A stretch of 64,000 nt of DNA from Stachybotrys elegans (taxonomy: Eukaryota > Ascomycota > Sordariomycetes > Hypocreales > Stachybotryaceae). The stretch covers positions 248,001 through 312,000 of the forward strand of contig JAGPNK010000016.1 of the NCBI GenBank assembly GCA_020746835.1. Direction: 5' to 3'. A program made the position numbers and the translations under genes. The notes beneath the pieces were generated by a model that ran no database searches, had not been told where the DNA came from, and saw nothing but the letters and a program-made list of their open reading frames with translations. Position 1 is the first letter of the stretch, and each line of letters starts with the position of its first letter. This document shows, one piece after another, positions 44,266-55,863 of the stretch.

Positions 44266-45747
44266 TTAGAAATGCACACTCCGCTTCTTCTGCACCTTGT
44301 TCCGCCCATCTTCCCTCCTCCGGTCATCATCGTTGTTGTTGATCCTTTGGAAGAACCCACTGACACTTGCTCCTGCCGGGCCCGCATAAGGCTGCCCGTT
44401 TTCGCCGGTGCCCCGGAAGAGCGCCGTCAAGGGGTTCCGTCTTCGTCCGCCATTCTGCTGCGACTGCTGCTGTGTTGACTGCTGTGTTGGCTGCTGTGGG
44501 GGAGGTCGCTGCCACTGCATCTGACTCGGACCCGCGCTCTGGGGCCGTGTTGGCCGGGGAGGTTGCTGCGGGGGTGGACCGGTCGGTGGACTGAACCTGC
44601 CGCCATTGCCGTCTCGCCGTGGCGGTAGCGGAGGAGAGGACGGTGCTTGCACGCCGTACTCCCTGCGCAGCCGTTCCGTCTCGGCCTCAATGTCGGCCTC
44701 GCGCTTTTGCCGCTGCCGCTCCTCCTCCTCCAGCATACGCTTGATGCGCTGCTGCTCCTCTTTGTCGCGCCGCTCGCGTTCCTGCCGCTCCTCCTCTTCC
44801 ACCATCTTCTTCAGGCGCTTGGTCTCGGCGTCGATTTCCTGCTGGCGCTGCGCTGGGCGTGGCTGGCGCTCGGCGGGCGGCTCGGCTGCGGGCGTCTTGG
44901 GCCTGGCGTTGAGTGCGCCGGACATGGTGGCTCCGCCGGGGGGCGACTTGGACGGGCGAGAGTTCTTGCGCGGCCTGCTCGAGGATGCGGTAGCTGTGGC
45001 GCCGGTGTTGAAGGGGTCGGGCTGCGGGCTGAGGTACAGGTCGCGGATGACCTCTGCGCTGAGCAAGAGAACGACCTCGAGGCCCTTCATATCCTCGACA
45101 CCAACGCGCGCCATGTTGGGCTCGTAGATGGTGACGCTCGTCTCGTGCTTTCCATTGTGGAACAGGGCAACAGTGATGTCCGGCTCCTTGCTCTTGTTGC
45201 CGCCAACCTCCCTGCCCGTCAGGTAGCACGTCATATCCTTGTTGAGGCGGCCATCGCGCTTCCACCGAAACACCATCTTGGGGACGAGCTCGGGCACGGT
45301 AGGCTCGGAGGCGTCCCTGTCGATGCGGCTACTGCTCGGCTGCTTAAAGGTGCGGACGGGAATCTCAAAGTCCCACGAGTCCGTCTTCCAGCTTCCCTGG
45401 TTGCGGCGGACAGCGACGCTCTGGTCCGGGTTGTAGAGCGACACGGCAAAGGCGTCGGGCGTTAGAGGGACGGGGGCGGCGGCGCCGTTCTGGGCGCGCA
45501 TCTCGGCGGCGGAGAGCGTGGGCTGGGCCCAGTTGGGCTTGAGCAGGACCTCTGCGTAGAGGACCGAGGCATACTGGACGTCGAAGAAGCCGAGGGCATA
45601 CTGATTGCGGGCTTCGGCGGGCGCGGGCCGCTTGATCAGGTAGTCAGCCGAGGGCGCAGAGCCGTTGTGCGTGTAGTATAGAATGGTGTGGAGGGGGTTC
45701 TCGGAGGAGGCCTGGAAGGTGTAGGTCGGGAGGCTCTCGTCGGGCAT
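44266..45747 (-). CDS. Conserved fungal protein with charged helical segment, function unknown
   Basis: This intronless gene encodes 493 residues from the ATG at 45747; the open frame upstream begins with TTG. The N-terminal 230 residues look folded: YTFQASSENPLHTILYY, QYALGFFDVQYASVLYAEVLLK, MVFRWKRDGRLNKDMTCYLTGRE, PDITVALFHNGKHETSVTIYEPN and GLEVVLLLSAEVIRDLYL. A Ser/Pro linker follows, then a long Glu/Arg/Lys/Gln coiled-coil-like helix (about 305-375), then a Pro/Gln-rich tail ending in a basic KVQKKRSVHF. There is no signal peptide or membrane span. The pattern fits a widespread ascomycete protein that I cannot name. The Q-rich part is coded by CAG/CTG-like repeats (44455-44510). Confidence 0.88.
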   Translation of the reverse strand: MPDESLPTYTFQASSENPLHTILYYTHNGSAPSADYLIKRPAPAEARNQYALGFFDVQYASVLYAEVLLKPNWAQPTLSAAEMRAQNGAAAPVPLTPDAFAVSLYNPDQSVAVRRNQGSWKTDSWDFEIPVRTFKQPSSSRIDRDASEPTVPELVPKMVFRWKRDGRLNKDMTCYLTGREVGGNKSKEPDITVALFHNGKHETSVTIYEPNMARVGVEDMKGLEVVLLLSAEVIRDLYLSPQPDPFNTGATATASSSRPRKNSRPSKSPPGGATMSGALNARPKTPAAEPPAERQPRPAQRQQEIDAETKRLKKMVEEEERQERERRDKEEQQRIKRMLEEEERQRQKREADIEAETERLRREYGVQAPSSPPLPPRRDGNGGRFSPPTGPPPQQPPRPTRPQSAGPSQMQWQRPPPQQPTQQSTQQQSQQNGGRRRNPLTALFRGTGENGQPYAGPAGASVSGFFQRINNNDDDRRREDGRNKVQKKRSVHF

Positions 45748-46562
45748 GGCGACGGCGTGTGCGGTCAAGTGGGAGTAGAGTCGCAGGTAAGGAATGAAAG
45801 CTGCAGATTCTCGAGTCGCCAGTCGCCAGTCGCAACTTGAAGGTAGATGTGGGATATGGTTGGTGGGGTCACGTCAGCGGGCGGCAGACAGCGGGGTCAG
45901 CTGAATCGTGCCTGTGGCCCTGATACAAGTGTATGTCTGTACGGATACTCGACGACAAATTCTGACGTGCAAGAGATTGCCAAGCTGCGATGTCAACCTG
46001 TTTTATTCTTCGCCTCAAGGTTGTAGAAGTTTCCTTTTCCCCCTCCAACCCAGCCGTGTGGCCAGACGATCTGCATCTCCGCCCCCATCCCTTCCATAAT
46101 TGCATCTGCTATGGCTCGCTTGGGTGACGGAAGCACCAACGTCACGCTGCGCCACCACCCACAATGGAACCCAAAGGCCCGAGTGGCAGGGTTGGCATCG
46201 CGGATGACGGGGCAGGCCTTTCTGGCTGACGAGTCGTGGAGGCTGGCTTGTGGGAGCCGCACCAAGGGTCTGCAGGGATCATCCCTTGCTTGCGGGAAGA
46301 GGTGAAATAAGTAGGTTGTTCGCTTTCGTTTCTCGCACTTGGGCAAGGCTGATTCCATTTCCTTCCTTCTTTTCTTGCCCTGGTAGGTGTGTTGGTGGGA
46401 TAGCAACCGTGCGCCTAAACTCCAAAAATCCACCCCAAACTCCCATCACCAAACTCTGCGAAACAAAAGCAGCAGATCTGTATGTGTGTCTGCCCAACGC
46501 CAAAGCCAAATGGTAGTCAACAAAAAAGCCAAAGAGAAATAGATAGGAGGAAACCACGCATC
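45748..46562. other. Intergenic region, no supported gene
   Basis: About 815 bp: promoter of the gene at 44266-45747 plus the 3' flank of the next minus-strand gene. Frames inside are unbiased. Confidence 0.5.
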
Positions 46563-46928
46563 TCAGCCGAACCAGTGCCTCTCATCTATCCTCCCCTCCA
46601 GCTCCCCACGTAACCTCCTCTCGCGCCGCCTACGCCCGCGTGCAACCTGCTGCATCTCGGGGCTGCCGCGCCGCCTATGCCAGCGCCGGCTCAGGCACCT
46701 CATCACGGGGATCCAGCAGCACGTCATGGCCGCCAGGCAGATGCCCAGGATGACGCCCGCCAGGAACCCACGCAGCACCTTGTCGCCGGTGCTGCCTTCG
46801 GTGATGAGGCGACCCATGAACTGCTGCGAGAAGGATGTGTAGGATATCGTCGGCTGCGGGGGCTCCAGCGCCGTGGCAGTGGGCGAGGGCCAAGTCGAGC
46901 TCATCGTGGTGGTTGCTTCTGGGGCCAT
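46563..46928 (-). CDS. Small single-pass membrane protein, hypothetical
   Basis: 121 residues from the ATG at 46928; the longer open frame upstream (to 47075) starts with TTG and is low-complexity. A Thr/Ser/Pro-rich N-terminus is followed by one membrane span (LRGFLAGVILGICLAAMTCCWIPVM) with a Cys pair at its end, and then a strongly basic tail (CLSRRWHRRRG, RGRRRRERRLRGELEGR). The positive-inside rule puts the tail in the cytosol. Upstream lie CT and GAA microsatellites. I recognise no family; it could be real but fast-evolving. Confidence 0.5.
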   Translation of the reverse strand: MAPEATTTMSSTWPSPTATALEPPQPTISYTSFSQQFMGRLITEGSTGDKVLRGFLAGVILGICLAAMTCCWIPVMRCLSRRWHRRRGSPEMQQVARGRRRRERRLRGELEGRIDERHWFG

Positions 46929-48109
46929 GGTGTCTCTGGCTCTCTTCCTCTCTTCCTCTCTGCCTTTGTTTGGTTCGTCCCTCTTCTCTGTATATGCATG
47001 CGTGCCGCGCTCTCTCTCTCTCTCTCTCTCGTGTGCCTGTCTCGTAGTCGATGGGTATGACGATGTTGTTGGCAAGGAGGGGTAGTGAAGAAGAAGAAGA
47101 AGAAGAAGGAGAGGAAAGAAGAAAACCCCAGGAGCACAAAATGATCAAGGACCGGCGACAGGTGCGCAGATGCAGCGCTTTCGTCTTCTCGTCAGAGCAT
47201 ACGGACCTGTTTCCCTGCGCGTTCGTTCGCTCTCTTTGTGCGCTTGTCTCGTCCCATAAATTACCATGCATATACCCGTAATTTGAAATTCAAAACACTC
47301 AATCATCCAAGGTGATAACCGAACACAGCGACAATGGACCCAAAACAAAGAACAAAGAAAGGGAAGAAGAACAGCCGTGCAGGAATTCTGCGCTTTGGCT
47401 TGCTTCTCATTCTGCTGACTCGTTGCCATCGAGCTATCTGCCAGACGGCGCGGCCATAGTTCGTCATCAGGCTCCGGCGAGTCCTGCCCAGCGCCATGGT
47501 GATACTATTAGCTACCTACTTAGGTATCATCTTGCCTGCATAGGGGTCTACCGGAGTACCGTGAAATACAGTGGAGGATTTAGGAGATGTAGAGAAATAC
47601 CATTCTAAATTTATCATGGGGTCTTGTGAGACCAAAAAAATGCAAATGCGCCCGCTACCTATTTGGCAGAGCACTTATTTGGGCTGATGATATCCTTTCC
47701 CACAGGTCTACACAGCCGATTTTGCTGTAGCTTGGTCAGGGCTATATTTAATAGCCTTCCCAAGTCTTTATTATCTAAAAGGCTGGCCTATCGCAGGCCT
47801 TAAGCCTTGCTAATCTAGCCCTACAGCAAATTCGCTGTGTGGAGCCTTCCCTGCATTTCGGTACTCGGTTCACTCGATTCAGCCCCGGGAGTTCCCATCT
47901 TCAAAAGGATCATTCAGCGAGTGTATTTTCTTACCAATTGTCATCTATTGATTTGGCATCGTCTTTACCGTTGGAGGGGGCCTCCTTGAAGTCGCTGGTC
48001 TGTATCCCATTGGGGCACACGAACAGGAAATCCCACATATGTGCTTTCGATGGCCTCGATGGAAGCATGTTACAGGCTGATGCGGGAAGGGCGGTAATTG
48101 TACCTGCAA
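46929..48109. other. Intergenic region with simple repeats and a MITE-like element
   Basis: About 1.2 kb without a supported gene. It has a CT run near 47010-47030, a GAA run near 47087-47110 and, from about 47590, a drop to AT-rich sequence that contains the inverted-repeat element listed next. Confidence 0.6.
47711..47839. mobile_element. MITE-like element with inverted termini
   Basis: A 129-bp segment begins CACAGCCGATTTTGCTGTAG and its other end, read on the opposite strand, begins CACAGCGAATTTGCTGTAG: 17-18 matching positions with one 1-base gap. Both ends also carry an inner palindrome (ACAGC/GCTGT). It is AT-rich and non-coding, and no transposase is nearby. The flanks are TA on the left and TG on the right, so a target duplication is not clear. 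Confidence 0.55.
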
Positions 48110-48865
48110 TTATTGGACTTGTTCAAGCTTGCTCAGCCCCAGCCTCTCCTCTATCAGCTGGACAATCTGAGTCCATTCCATCATGGCGCCGACACCGACG
48201 TCGCCACAAGCGAGGACCTTGGTGGCCTGGGGTCTTATAACCTCGAACCAACCCGTCTCCTCGCCCGTCTGAGGATCCCGCGCGATGCCCCAGTCCTCCT
48301 CGAGCACGCGGATGTGCTTGGCCGTGACGGGATGGCGCCACATGGCCGTGTTCATGGCGGCAAAGACCATGATGCGCTTCCTCCTGCCGTCGACCTGGCC
48401 GTCGGTATCCCAGGCGCGGCAGACGGAGGTGACGAGGGAGTCGCTGAAGCCGTTGGCGAGCTTGGCGAGGGTGTTGGCCGAGAGGGGCGCGATGACGAGC
48501 AGGTCGGCCCAGCGGCGCAGGGCGATGTGCAGGATCTCGGAGCCGCGGCGCCACGGCTCGGGCCCCCATTCGGCGGAGTCGTCGTAGACGGCGTCGACGC
48601 CGGGGATCTGCAGTAGCGAGGCGGCGTGGGGCTGCTCGGCCGCCTGGCCGCCGAGGAAGTGCTGGGCGCTGTCGGTGAGGATGACGCGGATGGAGAGGCG
48701 GGCGGCGCCGTGGGCGGCGGACAGAGCGGTGACAATGTTGGGGATCTTGATGGTGGCGACGGAGCCCGTGGCGGCGAGCAGGAGGTGGATGCGGCCGTCG
48801 TCAAGGGCGGCGTTGACGGCGTCGGCGGGGTTGCTGCCGAGGGCAGATGGGCCGACGGCCTGCAT
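48110..48865 (-). CDS. Phosphopantothenoylcysteine decarboxylase (HAL3/CAB3-type flavoprotein)
   Basis: This intronless gene encodes 251 residues. The HFCD flavoprotein fold is complete: IHLLLAATGSVATIKIPNIV (26-45, FMN phosphate site), HIALRRWADLLVIAPLSANT (113-132) with the active-site His113 and the PxSANT motif, VFAAMNTAMWRHP (167-179) with the Met-Asn pair, and LACGDVGVGAM (208-218) with the catalytic Cys210. The enzyme decarboxylates 4'-phospho-N-pantothenoylcysteine in coenzyme A synthesis. It lacks the long acidic C-terminal tail of yeast Hal3/Vhs3, so a phosphatase-inhibitor role is less likely. In yeast the decarboxylase is a heterotrimer of partial proteins; here one protein holds all residues. 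Confidence 0.95.
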   Translation of the reverse strand: MQAVGPSALGSNPADAVNAALDDGRIHLLLAATGSVATIKIPNIVTALSAAHGAARLSIRVILTDSAQHFLGGQAAEQPHAASLLQIPGVDAVYDDSAEWGPEPWRRGSEILHIALRRWADLLVIAPLSANTLAKLANGFSDSLVTSVCRAWDTDGQVDGRRKRIMVFAAMNTAMWRHPVTAKHIRVLEEDWGIARDPQTGEETGWFEVIRPQATKVLACGDVGVGAMMEWTQIVQLIEERLGLSKLEQVQ

Positions 48866-51085
48866 TGTCGGCGGGTTCAGGAGTAGCTTGCGGAGAGCTC
48901 GGCAGTGATGTCAACGGTGCCCCTCCATCACTGTATGTTCGGTGAGGTTATATAAGTAGCTGTTGGCGCAGCGGGATACTGCAAGGTTGCCGCAGTGGAG
49001 ACATGCAAAGTTGGGTTTGTGATTAATGATGATGGAAGGTTGCCAGTACATGATACTGGCGAGATTATGTAATGCTAGGTACCTATTGTTCAAGAGGACA
49101 ATTGAGTTTGCTAGCCTCCGTGTACAGGTAGGTACATCATCAGATGTTGAATTTTTTCCAACCTACTAATGAAATGTGTGACTGGAAGGCCAAGGCTTTC
49201 GATGAAAGACTCGCGGGTGACTCGATCAAAGTTGCTGGAGAGAAAACTCTGTCAAGAGGCGTCGAGCTTCCTATCAATATGTTGGGACTTCGCTGTCTAT
49301 GATACGCTCTCTGTCCTCCAAGGACAGGACAATCTCTTTATCGACATCACTCTCTGCAAGCCCTGGAGGAGCAAGAAAGGAAGCTCCAGGAAGTAGTTGA
49401 GGCTCGAATTGAGCAAAAGAATAAGGAATGGTCAAGCTAGCCATGAAGAAGCTTATCGGAGGCACATACAAACAAGTGTTATGGTTTGGCCAGCGCCCAA
49501 CCTCACACACAGTGAGTCTCAGGACACGATATGACACAAGGCCAGCCCTCTGTCCCTGGATGAAAATGAAGAAGGCAAAGAATAGAAGGTGACTATTACT
49601 GATGAAGAACCGAGTCCGACTCCCCCGTGGGCAACGGGGGGATGGACTTTGAGCACCCATCTTGGCTTCGAGGAGTTGATCTGCCATGAGACATGCAAAA
49701 AGGGCTTGGGCAATGTAGCAGATGCACACCACCACCACGGACCTTGGGAGAGAAGTTTCATGAAACATGTCTTGGCCGTCTGCAAGGGTCCGTCAAACCA
49801 CATCGCTCTCTCTTGCCGTCTTTCCCTCCTGATGCTCGTTCGACCAGCACCAGCTTGCACTACATAGACCCCAATTCTCCGAGTATTCCCCCCTACCCCT
49901 CCCCCACTACTAGCCTATTATTCAGTACGGAGTATGGACCTCGTAATTACAATTTACACAGCCGGCGCAGAGCCCTCTGAAACCACCATGGCTGATCCAT
50001 GCTCCTCTTGTTTCGACTTGAGTGTCCCACAACCATGACTAGACGGAAACATTCCACCAACACACTGCTTTTTCTTATCATGTAATATGTTTTTATTGCT
50101 TTGTTTGCTTGCTTGCTTGCTTTGCTTTGCTTATTCTTCATCCGTTCTTTTTCCCGTCTGGGCTTTACACAGCCTACCTATATGCCAGCCTAGATAAAAC
50201 ACGTAAAAACATGTTCCGTGATCGAGCATCGGCACACCAAAGTTCCAAACTCAAAGCAACAGCACAGAGTACCAAGCAGCTGGCCATCATCCATGGGTAC
50301 TGCCCGCGGCGCTTAACGGGCCCAGGTCGGTCGTGTCAGATAAAGTCCTGTCAATATTCATCTCCACCTCTCACAGGGGACTATTCCATATCCCAAGCTC
50401 CAAGACCTTTCATCCAGATTGCGCCCGTCATCCTGCTTCCATCCGGGCCGACTCAGCGTCGCGTCGCTGTATTATACAGAGCGGCAGGTACAAGCAAGCT
50501 CGCCGTGCTCCCCCAAACTCCTTTGCTGCCGTGTAGCCAAGGTGGGCAGCTGAAACTCCGTGCAAACCAAAAGGACAATATTTCCATACGGTCCGTTTTG
50601 CGTGAGATTGCCATACAACCCGTCGATAAGACTTCCATGTTGACTCCATGCTCCTCGCGGCAGTCCAAGACATCCCTTTGCTTGATACATCAAAACGACA
50701 AATCCAACAGCTCCACATGTCAAACAATCCCAATCCCCAGATTCGCCTTGTTCTTCCAGAAGCCAAATGTAAGAGTGGCTAGGGTCACCCTTTCGTCTCA
50801 TCCACGTATGGTGTATGCTCCACCCGACCTTATGGCTGCACCAACTCAATGCTGGTATGCCTGCGGTCGATAATCGTAGATGGACGTCTCCACAAACATC
50901 GTCGGCCGCTCTCTTATCTTCATATAGAAGCGTAGTCTCGTAGAAAAGCAAACCAATGCCCTCCGGGGGGGATCGGTGGTGGGCACGGAGCGATGGATCT
51001 ACCGTCAAATAAGGCGACCCAGGGCGATATGCTTGGCACGGCCGTAGCTGTTTCGAATCTCGGGGTCACATTTTGGTAGCCTTGC
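48866..51085. other. Intergenic region, no supported gene
   Basis: About 2.2 kb. A minus-strand frame at 49274-49768 ends with a stretch of ordinary protein-like composition (LPGASFLAPPGLAESDVDKE) but low G/C at third positions and no known domain; a decayed fragment is possible. A TTGC repeat lies at 50100-50135. The part next to 51085 is probably the 3' UTR of Ste50. Confidence 0.55.
50100..50135. repeat. TTGC tandem repeat
   Basis: A run of TTGC/TTTGC units in non-coding DNA. Confidence 0.7.
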
Positions 51086-52708
51086 TCAGATGATGCCACC
51101 GGGAGGGTCATACGTGGAACCCCCTCGCCCTCCTGCACTGCCAGGCTCGCCCTCAACGGCATTGCTATTGGTCTTCCTCAGCATGAACATGGGCTTCTTT
51201 CCCTCCTTGTCCAGCTGCTTGAAGAGGATCAGAGGTTTCTCATCCATGCCTAGGCACCGCTCCTGGTCTCCGTAGACGATGTAGAGTGCGTACTGGTCCC
51301 AGGGAGCGTTGATCTGGTACTTTTTGAGAGCGGCCGGCAGCACCTTGTAGCAGGGGTCCTCCATGCTGACGCGGAATGATTTGAAAATCTCCACCGAGGC
51401 GTTGCTCGAGCTCGGCGTATCGGGTACGGGGGTCTCACGGCGTCGGGGCGGGCCAGTCGATGCCTTCTCGCGCGCGTAGTTGTTCGGATGGTCCGAGTCG
51501 CCAAACGTCGATCTCGTAGACGGCGTCGGCATATCGCTGCGGTACGATCTCGAGCCCAGCGTCGTGGCACTGGACAGGTTCTGTGGCGATGTGGGAGAGG
51601 GGATGTTAGGTGAGTTGTATAGACTGGGTGACGTGGCGGGCTGGTTGGATCCGTTCATGGCAGCTAGGTGCGATGAAGACAGCACAGCACGCTCGGCGGC
51701 GTTGGCAGGATCTAGCGTCTGCTCTGCTATCGAACGCTCGTGCGTGGGCTGCGTGGGCGAGGCATTCCTGGGTGTAGCACCGATGAGGATCTTTCGCTGC
51801 GAGTACTGCCGTTTGATGCCGCTGCCGCCCGCAGACGATTGTGCCGAAGACGGCGTCGGTGCGGGAGGGGATATGGTCGACTCGAATGCGTAGGATGGTG
51901 TGCTGCTCGTCAGGTTAGGTAGAGGCTGCTGGGCATCCTTGACAAGTCGGAGGGCTGGGAGCACGTCCTCCCTCAGTCTCCTAAAGTCCTCGGTCATGCG
52001 CCGCAGGTCCTGTTCGACGAGATTCATCCGCTCGTCACGGAGCCGCAGCTGCTCCACCAGGTGCTTGATGTCTTTGAGGGTAGCGGTTGCGTACTGTGCC
52101 TCAGCATCGGCGGCTATTTTTGGACAGGGCTGGGTTAGCTTCGATCTTGGCTCGTGGAGATGGGAAAGCGAGGGGTTAGCATCACATACACAGAGGAAGA
52201 TAGTGATCGCTCTCCATGGGCACGTCCTGGGCCTTCTTGACGTCGTAGACGCTCTTGAGGATAGTCAGACGATGGCCCACACTGGCGATTCCCATGCTCT
52301 TCAGGTCGTCATGTTGCAAGGCAACCAGAGCCTCCCCCACAATCTCATTCTCTGCAAACAAGTTAGCTGCCAGTCAAAGTCGATGTGTTTGGTTTGCCTG
52401 TCCGACAAAATCCCCCAACGCAATCTTGATTGCCACGTACCCAGAAAACGATCAGCGTATTGCTGGAGGCCGATGGAACCGATAAAGTCGGCACACTCCT
52501 CGGCCGTCCACTCGGTAATTATGGTCTCGGGCAGGCGGTCGGCGCTGGTGCGGTGGCCGTAGGTTGTGGGCGTGTGCTCAGCAGACGTGGAGAGCTCCGA
52601 GTCGATTGGCGATGTCTCGTCGCCGACGGGAGACGCGTCACCCATGCTTCGCTCGTACTCGTCATCGGCGTCCGACTCTGCGTATGCGGTGCCTCCGTCG
52701 AAGTTCAT
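51086..52708 (-). CDS. STE50: Ste50-like MAPK adaptor (SAM and RA domains)
   Basis: Three exons (52708-52441, 52351-52190 and 52113-51086) join to 485 residues. The SAM domain (about 66-130) spans the first intron: EWTAEECADFIGSIGLQQYADRF, then ENEIVGEALVALQHDDLKSMGI and GHRLTILKSVYDVK. A coiled coil follows (about 145-185: LKDIKHLVEQLRLRDERMNL), then a Ser/Pro/Thr-rich linker with many SP/TP sites, then an RA domain (about 385-465: VEIFKSFRVSMEDPCYKVLP, YALYIVYGDQERCLGMDEKP, ILFKQLDKEGKKPMFMLRK). Known Ste50 proteins bind the MAPKKK Ste11 through SAM and Cdc42/Ras or membrane sensors through RA, linking mating, filamentation and osmostress pathways. Confidence 0.95.
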
Positions 52709-53486
52709 GATGGCTGCGGCGGCCCCGACACTGGCAGCCGCTGGGGAATCAGTCGAGGTAGCTCCTGAGAGGCGTGCGTGCCCGGCGTTGGGGGAGGCCG
52801 ACAGCTAGGATTTGGCAGGGTTGGATGGTGGGTAGAATATCAACGGCGGTCTTCCTGGTACGCAGAACAGGCGAGAAGAAGCAACAAGAGGTCAAGAGTC
52901 TTGGATCCCAGGGTCCAGGGTAAATAAGGTGCTGGAGCAGAAAAACGCGAGCGGGCGGCAGATAGCGAGGACAGTGGGCAGAAGAGGGGACAAGCCAAGC
53001 CCAGGATTCGCAAGCAATAGGTGGTCCAATGAGGACGGAGCAGGTCGCAGACGTGTCTCGAGGGGGGGCAACGGGTAGTAGTGGATGATGTTGTTTGTCG
53101 GATGTTTTATCGTCGCCGGAAGGGCCTCGAGAATGGCATTCGAATGCTGAAGCAAAACAGACGTCTGGATTGGATTTTGTTTTGGAGGAGGAGAAGGCTG
53201 CGTCTGCGATGGTGATGGTGGTAGCAGCGGTTGTGGAAGTGACAAGACGATGAGGAGAATTCGACCAGTGTTAGCGCAGCCTGCCAAAGCCGCCCAGCCC
53301 AGCCCTCTGAGGCCAAGCCCAATGGGGATGGGAAGGGAGGCGCTTTGTCAGTTCAGGTCCATTTCGGGTACGGCTCCGGGGGGGCCTGGGCGCTGGTGCA
53401 TTGACCACTGGCCTCTCTGGCTGCGTGTGCTGCCCAGTCCACTGACGCCCACTGGACAAGGTGCCTGGGCCCTGTGGAGCTCCATG

Positions 53487-53510
53487 CCTCCAACCTCCAA
53501 CCTCCAACCT
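53487..53510. repeat. CCTCCAA tandem repeat
   Basis: Three consecutive 7-bp copies in non-coding DNA. Confidence 0.7.
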
Positions 53511-54350
53511 GGGTGCATTGGTACGGTACACAACCACGGGGCACGCAAGGCCAGGGCGAGGAGATGCGCTGGGCACTGCACCTTCCCATTCCTCACTGCC
53601 GCGTGCCTCCACCGGCAATCCAATACGTGGGCAGATGGTCGGGTGGGTGGGTGGTGATGGTCCGGTCGGGTTCCTCCACGTCTCGGCAAGATTGCACGAT
53701 GAACGAGCGGTCTTCCCGTCCGTCTTCAGACAATCAGTGGACCCAGTACACACACATCCCATTCCGATATCTACCTACATGTAGGTACCTATCTATCCTC
53801 CCCTCCACTACTAACCCAGTACTCTGTAGTAGCTTTTTCGTTGCGTCTCGAGCGCCGCGGTGCTAATGGCCTCATCTCAGTCTGACCAGGCACTCTTAGA
53901 GTGCTCGCATCAACCGCTGATGGAGCCGCCGGAGCGAGGAACCTATGATGGGACCCCGTAGTAATTTAGGTCGTTCCAAGGAACCATCGGGGCGGGCAGA
54001 ATTTGCTACTGTACCTGAGTTTGCTGCTCATAGCCGCTCGCCTAAGCGGACGTCCAGCCCGATGCAGCCTAGCGCCCTCTCTCGCTCTTTGTCTCTTTTT
54101 GCCCCCCTTTTCAAAGTGTGCGTTTTTCGTCCGCCGATGGAGCCGGATTCAGGTACAGCGATCTCTGCGGCGCCCAGGGCACCCTCTCCCCGAATTAGTA
54201 CACGTTTTTGGGGGGCCCGACGTTTGACGTTTTGGGTGTGTGAGCCTCTTGACGCATCCTGCGCCTGACGGTTCCCTTCTGGTCGCTCGAAAACAGAGAA
54301 GGGGGCTGAGTCCTCGTTTGGACCCTTGGGATCGCGTCGGCTTGGGCCTC

Positions 54351-54383
54351 CTCGTGCTCCTCTCGTGCTCCTCTCGTGCTCCC
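54351..54383. repeat. 11-bp tandem repeat (three copies)
   Basis: CTCGTGCTCCT occurs three times head to tail; the last copy differs at one base. Confidence 0.85.
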
Positions 54384-55863
54384 TCCTCCAATGCGCAAAT
54401 GACCTCGATCGCGATTCGCATCCCACACACTGCCTCTCTCCTTCTCTCTGCCCTTCCCGCTACGTCACCGTGCTTCTGCACAGTGGTTCCTCGGCGCCAC
54501 GCCCAGCGGCCCTGCAATCCCGTCAATGCGACGCTGTGGCAAGACAGAAACTCCGCCGCACTACGACTCTGCAATCTGGCTGCTATCCTCATCCTTCCCG
54601 CAATCCGTCCCTGTCTGCACCCGTCTCTGTCGGTGAGCCCGTTTCCTTGCCCAGGAGGGGAATGTCGATATCCCGTCCCGTTGATCCTCCTGTTTGCAAC
54701 GCTCCCACTTGTTTTGTGTGCGTTGCCTTGTTCCCCCGTTTTCCCCTTTGCAGCGCCTATCGCGATCCTATCCCAGCCAATCGGTTAAATACTATGCTTC
54801 CTCTCCATCTAGGTACGCGCCTATGCAAGTCCGGCTGCCAGGGGCCGAAGCGGTCTGCAAGTAATTTGTGGGCGTCTATTCCATGACCTGTCCTGATTGG
54901 AGGCTGTGGGTAGCCAGATGTACAGGTAAGTCGTGCTGAAAGTCCCCTCATCTGCTTCTTATCAAGTTTGGCGGTGGTGATCCGGGTTGTTTTCTCCTTG
55001 GCTGAATCACCACGATGAAGGGGTTGCCGTAAAGGTCAAGGGTCGTGTTCATGAAAGCACCAATATGCATACAAAGGTTTTCCCCTCACACTTGTAATGG
55101 ATGTCTACAGCCTGTCAACATGGACTGCATCTGACGCCGATGTGTCTCACCTCATCACGACGCGCAGCTGACCTCCTGGGCCTGGAGGTTGATCTTGGCA
55201 ACTGGTCTTTGGGACCCATCAACGGCGCTGTGATGAGTAAGATTGTTCAACGCCTAGCCTGCAGGGTTGTGGCTCTATCCTCTCATTATGAATCATCAAT
55301 TGCTAGTCCATGGAAGCGGACCATGATGCTACATGGCGGGTGATGCTTTTATGACATGGTGCATTTCTCACATGTGAAGGGATCTCGAGCATCATCTTCC
55401 ATCGGAAAGGAGTAGTCTTGGAGTACAAGATGGCACGTTGAAGGTGATGAGAACGACTCATTATTCTATTGACTAATCGCCCACCTAGTGGTCGATATTT
55501 ACAATGACTCTACTGTAATGCTTGTTATATACCATGCTCCGAGAGCCCACGTCACAGGATCGAGTCGTCCATTCCAAGGCATTAGCGTGTCCCGTGATCC
55601 ATGTCTCTCTTACAAAAAGTCGGCCCCAGTTCCACGTTTCCAGGAGGGGGCGCTGATAATAAATTACAACCGGCGCTGGCGACAGCTCGGCCACTCTCTC
55701 GCAGATCGAGGACGAATCGAAAAATCCACATGCCTCCCGCCTGACTTGAAAGGGCGGGGGAGGAAAACAGTTGCTTAGAAGCGCCGTCAACACCTAGCCC
55801 ATGATCCGTTCCAGAAACTTTGCTGCCGAAGAAAATGTGACAAAATTCGATTGCTCAGCGTGC

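Larger units (their letters stand above)
52709..55863. other. Long intergenic region, no supported gene
   Basis: About 3.2 kb between two minus-strand genes. Frames up to 182 codons (54240-54788) are pyrimidine-rich artefacts without domains. There are small tandem repeats: CCTCCAA units at 53487-53510 and an 11-bp unit at 54351-54383. Confidence 0.6.

Noticed and set aside
44647..45465. 272-codon plus-strand open frame
   Set aside because: Shadow of the gene on the opposite strand at 44266-45747.
49274..49768. 164-codon minus-strand frame with partly protein-like end
   Set aside because: Third positions are not G/C-biased, no domain is seen and no splice model extends it.
54240..54788. 182-codon plus-strand frame
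   Set aside because: Pyrimidine-rich, low-complexity translation with no bias at third positions and no homologous pattern.
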